This document shows, piece by piece, positions 43,198 through 56,406 of a DNA stretch of 64,000 bases. The stretch lies in NCBI GenBank assembly GCA_033764055.1, contig JANRJI010000133.1, positions 52,032 to 116,031 of the forward strand, written 5' to 3'. Origin of the DNA: Ga0077555 sp033764055. Lineage in GTDB: Bacteria > Pseudomonadota > Alphaproteobacteria > Rhizobiales > Hyphomicrobiaceae. The position numbers and the translations under genes are program-made. The notes below the pieces were generated by a model that did no database searches, was not told the DNA's origin, and worked only from the letters and a program-made list of their open reading frames with translations. Position 1 is the stretch's first letter. Every line of letters starts with the position of its first letter.

Positions 43198-44892
43198 ATG
43201 GCCGACGTATTCATTTCCTACAAGAGCGAGCGGCGCCCGGCGGCGCAGCATCTGGCATCGATCATCGAGGCGCACGGGTTCTCCGTGTGGTTCGACTATG
43301 CGCTGGTGCCGGGCAAGAATTTCGGCCGCCACATCGAGACGGAGCTGCGCGCCGCCAAGGCGACGGTCGTGCTCTGGTGCAACCTCTCGCGCGAGTCCAA
43401 CTGGGTGCACGAGGAGGCGAGCCTCGCGAAGGAGCTGGGCACGTTCGTGCCGGCGCGCGTCGAGGTGTGCGATCCCCCGCTCGGCTTTCGGCTCGACGAC
43501 TACGTGGATATTTCCGGCTGGGACGGCGATCCTCGCGCGAGCAACCTGGACCGCCTGATCGACCGGATCGAGACGCTGGTCGGCCGTGAGGCCGTCATCG
43601 GGCGTCGGAGGCTGCTGGAGTTGCACACCAACTGGACGACACTCGGCCGTCCGCGGCTCGATCAGTTCGCCAAGGTGCAACCCCGACAGATTCCCGACGA
43701 GGACCGGCGCTTGCCTTCGAGTGGTGCCGGGCCAGCGGTCGCGGTTTCAGTGGCCACCTCCAGCCACGACGCTGCCGAGCGTGACTGGCGGGCGCACGAT
43801 CTCGATGCGTGCACCGATCCAGGGCTGCTCAGGGCCTACGAGGCGAAGTGGAAGTCGGCCGATCCACTCTGGGCCTACAAGGCCGGGCAGAAGGCGGCGG
43901 GGTTGGAGGCGGCGCGAGATACTGCACAGAGGCTGGCGCGAGCCGAGGGCCAATGGACTGGCGAAGGCCGCGTTCGTATCGACGCGCCGCTCATCCATGG
44001 TGCGCCGAAAGACGCCGATGGTGCGGGCTGGCTCCTCCCCGGTGCCGGCCGCACGGAGTGGTTCCGCGATCATCCGGACGGCCCCGAGATGGTGGTAGTG
44101 CCGGCCGGCGGCTTCATGATGGGCTCGCCGGACGACGAGCCGGGGCGCTTCGCCGACGAGGGCCCGCGTCATCGCGTGAGCATCGCGAAGCCCTTCGCCG
44201 TCGGCCGCTGCGCGGTGACGGTGGACGAGTACGCGGCCTTCGTGATCGCCACCGGCCACAAGATGCCGGACGAGATCAGGACTTACGAGGACGGCAAGTG
44301 GGAAAGCCGCAAGGGGCGCTCGTGGCGCAATCCGGGCTTCGCGCAGACCGGCCGGCATCCCGTGGTCGGCGTATCCTGGGACGACGCCAAGGCCTACGCG
44401 AAGTGGCTATCGGAAGCGACGGGCAAAGCCTATCGCCTGCTCTCCGAGGCCGAGTGGGAGTACGCCTGCCGGGCCGGCACCGACACGCCGTTCTGGTGGG
44501 GCAAGGCGATCACGCCGAGCCAAGCCAACTACGATGGCAACGACACGTACGATGGCGGTGGCTCGGAGGGTGTTTATCGCAAAGCCACCCTGCCGGCCGA
44601 CTACACGGGCGAGAGCTTCGAGCCCAACCCCTGGGGCCTGCACCAGATGCACGGCAATGTCTGGGAGTGGTGTGAGGACGCCTGGCACGAGAGCTACGAA
44701 GGTGCCCCCGCCGACGGAACGGCCTGGACGAAAGATGGTGCTGCAAGTCGCGCTGTCTTGCGCGGTGGTTCCTGGATCGGCTACCCGAGGAACCTGCGTT
44801 CCGCCCAGCGCAACCACCTCACCTCCGGGGACCGGTACCTCTACCTTGGTTTCCGGCTCGGCTGTTTGGTCGTCTCCCCCAGGACGCTTTGA
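43198..44892 (+). CDS. TIR domain - FGE/C-type-lectin-fold protein, DGR variable protein
   Basis: 564 residues. Residues 1-130 are a TIR domain: MADVFISYKSERRPAAQHLA, FSVWFDYALVPGKNFGRHIE, and SRESNWVHEEASLAKELG with Glu73 in the position of the catalytic Glu of NAD-cleaving TIRs. After a linker (about 150-295) comes a formylglycine-generating-enzyme/sulfatase-modifying domain (297-558): EMVVVPAGGFMMGSPDDEPG, HPVVGVSWDDAKAYAKWLSE, LLSEAEWEYACRAGT, MHGNVWEWCEDAW, LRGGSW. This C-type-lectin-like fold is a known DGR target class. The last 46 codons are the variable repeat; ten variable residues (527-529, 541, 543-545, 547-549) lie where the fold displays ligand-binding residues. Inferred: a diversified sensor coupled to a TIR effector, plausibly defence-related. 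Confidence 0.9.
   Translation: MADVFISYKSERRPAAQHLASIIEAHGFSVWFDYALVPGKNFGRHIETELRAAKATVVLWCNLSRESNWVHEEASLAKELGTFVPARVEVCDPPLGFRLDDYVDISGWDGDPRASNLDRLIDRIETLVGREAVIGRRRLLELHTNWTTLGRPRLDQFAKVQPRQIPDEDRRLPSSGAGPAVAVSVATSSHDAAERDWRAHDLDACTDPGLLRAYEAKWKSADPLWAYKAGQKAAGLEAARDTAQRLARAEGQWTGEGRVRIDAPLIHGAPKDADGAGWLLPGAGRTEWFRDHPDGPEMVVVPAGGFMMGSPDDEPGRFADEGPRHRVSIAKPFAVGRCAVTVDEYAAFVIATGHKMPDEIRTYEDGKWESRKGRSWRNPGFAQTGRHPVVGVSWDDAKAYAKWLSEATGKAYRLLSEAEWEYACRAGTDTPFWWGKAITPSQANYDGNDTYDGGGSEGVYRKATLPADYTGESFEPNPWGLHQMHGNVWEWCEDAWHESYEGAPADGTAWTKDGAASRAVLRGGSWIGYPRNLRSAQRNHLTSGDRYLYLGFRLGCLVVSPRTL
44753..44891 (+). repeat. DGR variable repeat (VR)
   Basis: 139 bp at the 3' end of the TIR-FGE gene, finishing inside the stop codon. 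Aligned without gaps to 45103-45241 it differs at 15 bases. Fourteen are at adenines of the downstream copy (changed to T, G or C), giving residue changes at 527, 528, 529, 541, 543, 544, 545, 547, 548 and 549. The remaining difference (44883, G against T) is eight bases before the 3' end, where an IMH/IMH* mismatch is expected in DGRs. The A-free stretch from codon 550 on (about 44845-44880) would be the initiation-of-mutagenic-homing region. Confidence 0.92.
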
Positions 44893-44941
44893 CGTCTGGC
44901 CTCTTGACATCTTTACCTCTTCTGCCTGCCTTCTCTCGTCT

Positions 44942-44967
44942 CCCGCCGGAGGCGGGTCCGTTTTCTT
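44942..44967 (+). terminator. Hairpin plus T-tract after the TIR-FGE gene
   Basis: Stem CCCGCC (44942-44947) / GGCGGG (44951-44956), loop GGA, followed by TCCGTTTTCTT. It reads as a short intrinsic terminator 50 bases past the stop codon. In DGRs a hairpin just downstream of VR can also promote target recognition, so either or both roles are possible. Confidence 0.55.
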
Positions 44968-45102
44968 GGGGATAAGCTGCGGATCCCGGTAGTCGGGTGT
45001 CGCGCGCTATGGCAACTTCCCTCTTGAGGGCCACGTTGGCCCAACAATCTTCGGGCGCGAGGCAGCGTTAAGTCTGTCCGCCCCCGGAGCCTGAGCAACC
45101 CC

Positions 45103-45241
45103 CTGTCTTGCGCGGTGGTTCCTGGAACAACAACCCGAGGAACCTGCGTTCCGCCCAGCGCAACCACAACACCACCGAAAACCGGAACAACAACCTTGGT
45201 TTCCGGCTCGGCTGTTTGGTCGTCTCCCCCAGTACGCTTTG
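45103..45241 (+). repeat. DGR template repeat (TR)
   Basis: 139-bp near-copy of the variable repeat, not inside a credible gene. It has 29 adenines, 20 of them in two AAC/ACC-rich clusters (45126-45134 and 45168-45194) that align with all ten variable codons. Fourteen of the 29 are substituted in VR, while only one of 110 non-adenine positions differs. AAC codons are the preferred DGR template codon, since adenine changes there give many residues without making stops. Confidence 0.92.
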
Positions 45242-45385
45242 TCGCCAGAGTCCAGGCCTTCACGGAGTCCTGGAGCGTGCCCAAAAGCGTCCAGGGTTGC
45301 TCATGTTGATCACGGTCGGGGGCTGAACAGCCCTGAGAGCCCGTGCGCTCGGGATGCCACGGCATGCCTGGCGCCAACCAAACGC

Positions 45386-45558
45386 CCGGATGCGACGTGG
45401 GCATCCGGAGCGCGAACGAAGAGGCAAGGGGGCCGCTCGATACCGCCGCGGCGCCTGTCTTGCGGGACGCACGAGCCCGGACAGGCGCCGCGGGCAATCA
45501 CCCTGGTCGGGATGCTCGAAGGGCTGGAAGCCCTTCGACCTTCGCCCGCGAGGGCGAA
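45386..45558 (+). ncRNA. Hairpin-rich region downstream of the template repeat, possible DGR RNA 3' part
   Basis: Four strong inverted repeats within 173 bp: CCGGATGC/GCATCCGG (45386-45393 with 45401-45408); a 12-bp perfect stem (45447-45458 with 45481-45492); a 10-bp perfect stem TCGAAGGGCT/AGCCCTTCGA (45516-45525 with 45529-45538, loop GGA); and TTCGCCC/GGGCGAA (45541-45547 with 45552-45558, GCGA loop). No coding frame is convincing here. DGR reverse transcription needs structured RNA downstream of TR, so this may be the remainder of that RNA; a remnant of a palindromic repeat element is the alternative. Confidence 0.45.
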
Positions 45559-45633
45559 GCGGGCAGCGATGGGAGGACGCTCCAACGAGCATTCCACCGA
45601 AGGCCCGCCCGCAATTCAGTTCAAGGCTCGGCT

Positions 45634-45942
45634 CTAGCCTCGCTCTCGCACCCTCCGCTGCCAGACCCGCGGATCGCGGGCCTGGTGTATGACGGCGAGA
45701 ATACGCACCTGGTCGCCTCGAATGCGAAAGTAGATCGTGTAGGGAAACCGCCGAACGAGCGCCCGTCGTGCATCGCCGTGAGCTATGGCATAGCCGCCGG
45801 GTCTCTCGCCGATCCGCTCCAGCGCAGCTTCGACCTCGTCGAGGAAGGCTGAGCCCAATCCCTCCCGTTCGCCCTCGTACCACTCCCGGGCCACCTCGAT
45901 GTCGCGTGCGGCTCCGGCCCTGATCGAGATGCGAAACGTCAC
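45634..45942 (-). CDS. ParE/RelE-superfamily toxin (second copy)
   Basis: 102 residues from GTG 45942, which overlaps the antitoxin stop as GTGA. Pattern AARDIEVAREWYEGEREGLG, EVEAALERIGERPGGYAIAH, then the core RRALVRRFPYTIYFRIRGDQ and VRILAVIHQARDP is a textbook ParE-like toxin. The frame upstream of 45942 overlaps the antitoxin and is not real. Clearly homologous to the toxin at 42830-43117, in opposite orientation on the other side of the DGR cassette. Confidence 0.88.
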   Translation of the reverse strand: MTFRISIRAGAARDIEVAREWYEGEREGLGSAFLDEVEAALERIGERPGGYAIAHGDARRALVRRFPYTIYFRIRGDQVRILAVIHQARDPRVWQRRVRERG

Positions 45943-46163
45943 CCCTTTGCCTCGAGGCGGCGGCGCAAGTCGGTCCAGGTTTCGCCCGGCCCCTCGTCCT
46001 GATTGTCGGCGGCGATGCGCTCGTCCAATAGCTGCCGGTGCCAGTCTGGCACCGGAATGAGAGAGCTCTCGGCTTCCAGCGAAAGCCACAGGGCCTCGGC
46101 AAGCGCGAGGCGCTCCTCGGCGGGGAGTGCGAGCAACTCTCTGAGCTTCGGCATGTCCGTCAT
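45939..46163 (-). CDS. Addiction-module antitoxin (second copy)
   Basis: 74 residues from ATG 46163 (ATG 46154 also possible). Pattern LLALPAEERLALAEALWLSL, then VPDWHRQLLDERIAADNQDE and GETWTDLRRRLEAKG matches the CHP02574 family and the antitoxin at 42609-42833. Coupled to the downstream toxin by a four-base overlap. Confidence 0.85.
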   Translation of the reverse strand: MTDMPKLRELLALPAEERLALAEALWLSLEAESSLIPVPDWHRQLLDERIAADNQDEGPGETWTDLRRRLEAKG

Positions 46164-46377
46164 GGCAGCAGATTAGTCGAATAGAGGCACACCATCCAGT
46201 GGTCCTTATTCCCCGGCTGACCTCCGGGCTCACACGACTTCTTCAACGCGTTCGCTCGATTCCCATTGTTTCGACCTCCACCCGTGGTCGCATCCGATTT
46301 ATTGGATTTGGCCTGGGCTGCGTCTCTGCCGGGGAATGGCGGTGGTCGCCAAGGGTCATCGCAGCTATGCTTGTCCT

Positions 46378-46950
46378 ATGACCGCGCGCGCTCAGCCACG
46401 CCCCGCCACCTACGCCGACCTCGAGGCGCTGCCGGCCAATAGGGTCGGCGAGATCCTCTATGGCGTGCTGCATGCCCATCCGCGTCCTGCGCCACGGCAT
46501 TCGCTGGCCTTCACGAGGCTCGTCCTCGAGATTGGCGGCCCATTCGACAGGGGCCGCGGCGGACCCGGTGGCTGGCTCTTTCTCGCCGAGCCCGAGCTGC
46601 ATCTCGGCCCTCATGTGGTCGTGCCCGACATCGCCGGCTGGCGGCGCGAGCGGTTGCCGCGGATGCCGGATACGGCTTTCATCGAGACGCCGCCGGACTG
46701 GGTTTGCGAGGTGCTGTCGCCGTCGACGGTCCGGATCGACCGCACCGACAAGCTGGCGATCTATGCCGAGTTCGGTGTTTCGCATGCTTGGTACGTGGAC
46801 CCGCTCGCGCGCACGCTCGAGGTGTTCGAGCTGACGGGGGCCAAGTGGCTGCTCGCCGCCACGTTCAAGGATGCCGATCCGGTGACCGCCCCACCGTTCG
46901 CGGTGCACACCTTCGCGCTCGATGTGCTCTGGCCAGCCGAGGACGGTTGA
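46378..46950 (+). CDS. Uma2 family endonuclease-like protein (PD-(D/E)XK)
   Basis: 190 residues from ATG 46378. Uma2/DUF820 pattern: PATYADLEALPANRVGEILY, then FLAEPELHLGPHVVVPDIAG with the catalytic Asp, then DWVCEVLSPSTVRIDRTDKL (E-x-L-SPST...DR..K) and YAEFGVSHAWYVDPLARTLE. Predicted restriction-like nuclease fold. Common in cyanobacteria and scattered alphaproteobacteria, often in accessory DNA; biological role unknown. Last gene of the island before trpD. Confidence 0.87.
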   Translation: MTARAQPRPATYADLEALPANRVGEILYGVLHAHPRPAPRHSLAFTRLVLEIGGPFDRGRGGPGGWLFLAEPELHLGPHVVVPDIAGWRRERLPRMPDTAFIETPPDWVCEVLSPSTVRIDRTDKLAIYAEFGVSHAWYVDPLARTLEVFELTGAKWLLAATFKDADPVTAPPFAVHTFALDVLWPAEDG

Positions 46951-47048
46951 CGATGAGGCCGTGGGTGCCCGCGCCCCGCATTTGCTGAAGCCGTCACATC
47001 TGCGATAAGGCGAGATCGCCCCGCCCTTGCCAAACGCCCGAGCCCGCC

Positions 47049-48068
47049 ATGCCCGCCCAGACCTTGAAGTCCCTCATCCAGAAAGTCTCGACCGGCGCCG
47101 CGCTGACGTCGGACGAGATCCGCGCCGCGCTCGAGATCATGACCGACGGGCATGCCACGCAGGCGCAGATGGGCGCCTTCCTGATGGGCCTCCGCGTGCG
47201 CGGCGAGACGGTCGAGGAGCTGACCGGCGCTGCCCAGATGATGCGGGCACGCATGGTGCGCGTGGAGGCACCGGCAGGTGCGGTCGACATCGTCGGCACC
47301 GGCGGCGACAGCCACGGCACCTACAACGTCTCGACGTGTGCCGCGCTCGTCGCCGCCGGGGCCGGGCTCAAGATCGCCAAGCACGGCAACCGCTCGGTGT
47401 CGTCCATCTCGGGCGCGTCCGACGTTCTGGCGGCGCTCGGTGTCAAGCTCGACGTCGGGCCGGCGATTGTCGCGCGGGCCATCCAGGAGGCGGGCGTCGG
47501 CTTCATGTGGGCGCCGATGCACCATCCGGCCATGAAGCACTGGGCGCCGGTGCGCGCCGAGCTGGGCATCCGTACGCTGTTCAATCTGCTTGGGCCGATC
47601 TCCAACCCGGCCGGAGTGACGCGGCAGGTGCTGGGGGTCTTCTCGTGGCAGTGGGTCGAGCCGGTGGCGCACGTGCTGAAGGAGCTCGGCGCCGAGCACG
47701 TCTGGGTCGTGCATGGTCACGACGGCCTCGACGAGCTGACCACGACCGGCGCCACGGACGTCGCCGAGGTCCGGCGTGGCCGGATCGAGGTGTTCGAGGT
47801 GACGCCAGCCGACGCTGGCCTGCAACCCGCCAGGCTCTCGGATCTCAAGGGCGGCGACGCCAAGACCAATGCCGCCGCCATCCGCGACGTGCTGGCCGGG
47901 AAGGCGGGTCCGTTCCGCGACATCGTCCTCCTCAACGCGGCTGCAGCGCTGGTGGTCGGCGACATGGCGTCCGACCTCAAGTCCGGCGTCGCGATCGCCG
48001 CCGAGGCGATCGCCTCGGGCGCTGCCGCGCGCGCGCTCGACCGCCTGATCGCGGTCAGCAACGCATAG
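47049..48068 (+). CDS. trpD: Anthranilate phosphoribosyltransferase
   Basis: 339 residues from ATG 47049. PRPP/anthranilate-binding motifs: VDIVGTGGDSHGTYNVST, KHGNRSVSSISGASDVLAAL (KHGN-x-S with the usual G-S-A-D region), FMWAPMHHPAMKHWAPVRAE, and RTLFNLLGPISNPAG. Full length. It transfers anthranilate to PRPP, the second step of tryptophan synthesis. It would normally follow trpG and precede trpC; here it is separated from trpG by the accessory island and trpC is absent. Confidence 0.96.
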   Translation: MPAQTLKSLIQKVSTGAALTSDEIRAALEIMTDGHATQAQMGAFLMGLRVRGETVEELTGAAQMMRARMVRVEAPAGAVDIVGTGGDSHGTYNVSTCAALVAAGAGLKIAKHGNRSVSSISGASDVLAALGVKLDVGPAIVARAIQEAGVGFMWAPMHHPAMKHWAPVRAELGIRTLFNLLGPISNPAGVTRQVLGVFSWQWVEPVAHVLKELGAEHVWVVHGHDGLDELTTTGATDVAEVRRGRIEVFEVTPADAGLQPARLSDLKGGDAKTNAAAIRDVLAGKAGPFRDIVLLNAAAALVVGDMASDLKSGVAIAAEAIASGAAARALDRLIAVSNA

Positions 48069-48454
48069 GGCTTCTGCGGGGCGCGAGTGCCGCAACTTTC
48101 GGCTTGCGTGGCACGATAGGTCAGCTATCCTGTCCTTTACGTGGTTCGGCTGCCGAAGCTGCGCCCCGGCTCTCGCAATCGCGCCACTCGATTGCCAGGG
48201 CCGTGCGGGCAACGGGTTCCACGACATTGAGGGAAGAGACGGGCACGGCTCGTGACCGGCTGTACGCCCTTCGCGCCATATGCTGTCCAATCTGGTAGAC
48301 AGCAAGGCCGAAGCAAGCGGCGGTGCAGGCGACCGTGCCAAGTGGCTCTCCGAGCCGTCGCGGCACTCCCGCCGGGCGATCCTCCATGGATCGTGCCGGG
48401 TGGCAAACGTGCGTGCCGCAATGTTGATCGACGCGATCCTCGAGGACCAGGGTC
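48069..48454. other. Intergenic region upstream of gltB
   Basis: 386 bp without a supportable gene. It must contain the gltBD promoter. A 60-codon frame overlapping the gltB start has no family resemblance. No glutamine-riboswitch-like structure or strong promoter was recognised. Confidence 0.4.
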
Positions 48455-53266
<4,812 letters not shown>

Positions 53267-53352
53267 GCCGCTAGCCGACCAGACCGAATTCCGGGGCGTG
53301 CCGGTCACGCCCTGATCAGCCAGCGCAACTCATTCGGGAACGAGCTCGTACG

Positions 53353-54792
<1,440 letters not shown>

Positions 54793-54850
54793 TGCGAACG
54801 GTCGAGCCGGAGGGAGCTTGAGGCGGTCACCGTCGGGACCGGCTTCGGCC

Positions 54851-55498
54851 TCATCCGGCTTGCGACCGGCTCCTCGCCTGCGATACCAACGCGGCGATGG
54901 ACACCGCCAGTATCGAGAGTGCAAGGGCCGCGAAGATGCGGTTGGCGGTCCAATCCGCCTTCTGGGCCGCAAACTTGCCGGAGAGGCCGAGGAAGGCCAG
55001 GCCACCGATCGCCACGAGGCCCTGTCCCGCAGCGAGGGCGCGCGCGAGGCTCGTCCAGGCATGCGGCCTGCCTTCGGCAGCGGCCGAGTGTAGCTTTGAT
55101 GCAAACGCAACCGAGCTCACGCAAAGGAGGCCCATGGCTAGGGCGTATTGCCAGCCATGCTGCCACCAGAGGCCGGTCAACGGTTTCATGTAGAGCAGAG
55201 CCATGGCGAGCGCGCCCCAACCATAGGCAATGGCGCCGAGCCAGGCGTTGGCGATCAGCGTGCCGACCGCGACGCGGAGGCGAGCCGATGGGTCGGCGGC
55301 GGGCGGCGCTCGCCAGACGTCGAAGTTCGTGACGACCGCGACGACCGAGACGGCGAGGGCAAACAGCGCCGCCGCTGCGGACACCAGCGGACCCAGCCCC
55401 GTTGCGGCCCCCAGCACGACAGCGCCGATGCTGGCGAGGCCTACACCGACGAGCGTCCGGCGTAAGAGGCGCATGTTGAGCGCCCGCGCTTCCAGCAC
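54851..55498 (-). CDS. Hypothetical integral membrane protein (paralogue of the upstream gene)
   Basis: 215 residues from GTG 55498, set by a GGGAGG site five bases upstream. About five hydrophobic segments (for example SIGAVVLGAATGLGPLVSAA, WQYALAMGLLCVSSVAFA, RIFAALALSILAVSIAAL). Near the C-terminus KADWTANRIFAALAL matches the corresponding DWAANNIFFFGAMAL of the neighbouring gene, so the two are distant paralogues. Family not recognised; probably two components of one membrane complex. Confidence 0.7.
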   Translation of the reverse strand: MLEARALNMRLLRRTLVGVGLASIGAVVLGAATGLGPLVSAAAALFALAVSVVAVVTNFDVWRAPPAADPSARLRVAVGTLIANAWLGAIAYGWGALAMALLYMKPLTGLWWQHGWQYALAMGLLCVSSVAFASKLHSAAAEGRPHAWTSLARALAAGQGLVAIGGLAFLGLSGKFAAQKADWTANRIFAALALSILAVSIAALVSQARSRSQAG

Positions 55499-55521
55499 CG
55501 TTGCCTCCCGAGGACAGCCTC

Positions 55522-56139
55522 TCAGGCCGGGCTGGTGCTCCGGCGCCAGCCGATCACCGAGAGCGTGTTCCAGCTGATGGCTGCAAGCGCCATCGCGCCG
55601 AAGAAGAAGATGTTGTTGGCCGCCCAGTCCTGCGAGCCACGCCTGTCGGCGTATTTGACGAAGCGCCACATCTTGCCGTCCGCCAGCAGCCCGACCATCG
55701 TCACGACCATGGCGAACAGGATGAACAGGGCGACGCCACGCGCGATATTGACCATGGCAGGATCGCTGGTGCCATTGGCGGCATCCTTCTGCAGCGTGGC
55801 CGACAGGAACAGCGCGAGGCCGGCCAGCGCGAAGAAGGCGATGAAGAATTGCCACCACTCCCGCCATGACAGGATGTCGAAGGCGTAGGTGACGAGCAGG
55901 GAGAGGGCGCCCCAGGTCCAGACAAGCCCCATATGGCGGAGCAGCGTGCCTGTCACCACGCCGACGGACCCGGTGCGGGTCGTCTCTTTGCGTGCCTCGG
56001 CGAACGAGGCAAGCGCGACAAGGATGCTGATCAGGGCGGCGATCGCCATGTGCACGTAGAACTGCTTCATCGCCGCAGTCAGGACGAGCGCGGCGACGCT
56101 TATCCCGATCCCCAGCATCCAGATGACCATCGACGTCAT
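55522..56139 (-). CDS. Hypothetical integral membrane protein
   Basis: 205 residues from ATG 56139 with GAGGTGG upstream. Around six hydrophobic segments (MVIWMLGIGISVAALVLTAA, YVHMAIAALISILVALASF, LVWTWGALSLLVTYAFDILS, WQFFIAFFALAGLALFLSA, GVALFILFAMVVTMVGLLA, NIFFFGAMALAAISWNTLSV). A WREWWQFF motif lies between helices. No known family. Ends 23 bp before its paralogue starts; the pair forms a small operon convergent with gltD. Confidence 0.72.
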   Translation of the reverse strand: MTSMVIWMLGIGISVAALVLTAAMKQFYVHMAIAALISILVALASFAEARKETTRTGSVGVVTGTLLRHMGLVWTWGALSLLVTYAFDILSWREWWQFFIAFFALAGLALFLSATLQKDAANGTSDPAMVNIARGVALFILFAMVVTMVGLLADGKMWRFVKYADRRGSQDWAANNIFFFGAMALAAISWNTLSVIGWRRSTSPA

Positions 56140-56406
56140 GCCAACCACCTCTAAATAAGGGCACACTTCAGCCGACGAGAATGAAGCGTTCGCGTTGATA
56201 CCGCGTAAAACCATCGCGCGAGAAGTCCAAAGCTCTGGAAAGCGGCGATGAGCGCACAACTTGGAGCGAGCATCGGCTCGGACCGACGGCACGGTGGACA
56301 CTGCAGGGCACCTCGGTGGCTCGCCAGCAGATCGGCGGCAGCCCCGTGCCGCCCCGTGCCCTGCGCATACCGTTCGGGCGCCGCTCCACCCGACGACCCG
56401 GACGCC

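Larger units (their letters stand above)
43198..45241 (+). mobile_element. Orphan diversity-generating retroelement cassette (variable gene + template repeat, no RT)
   Basis: Variable protein gene, variable repeat at its 3' end, and template repeat 211 bp downstream in the same orientation: the standard DGR order of VR then TR. Differences between repeats are confined to template adenines in 14 of 15 cases. No reverse transcriptase, Avd/HRDC accessory gene or second variable gene is found within the window, which extends more than 18 kb on either side of the template. Confidence 0.85.

Noticed and set aside
44753..45241. Simple tandem duplication of an FGE gene 3' end
   Set aside because: Plain duplication does not predict that 14 of 15 differences fall on adenines of one copy while the intervening codons stay identical.
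45108..45326. 72-codon frame running through the template repeat
   Set aside because: It starts inside the repeat at a TTG with no ribosome-binding site; the repeat is explained as a DGR template, not as a truncated gene copy.
44893..45633. Reverse transcriptase or Avd gene between the variable gene and the second TA module
   Set aside because: All six frames were read; none shows RT motifs or an Avd-like helical protein, and the space downstream of the template is only about 390 bp.
55499..56164. Upstream part of the 437-codon frame covering 54851-56164
   Set aside because: It is a shadow of the membrane protein at 55522-56139; the true gene starts at GTG 55498 behind a GGGAGG site.
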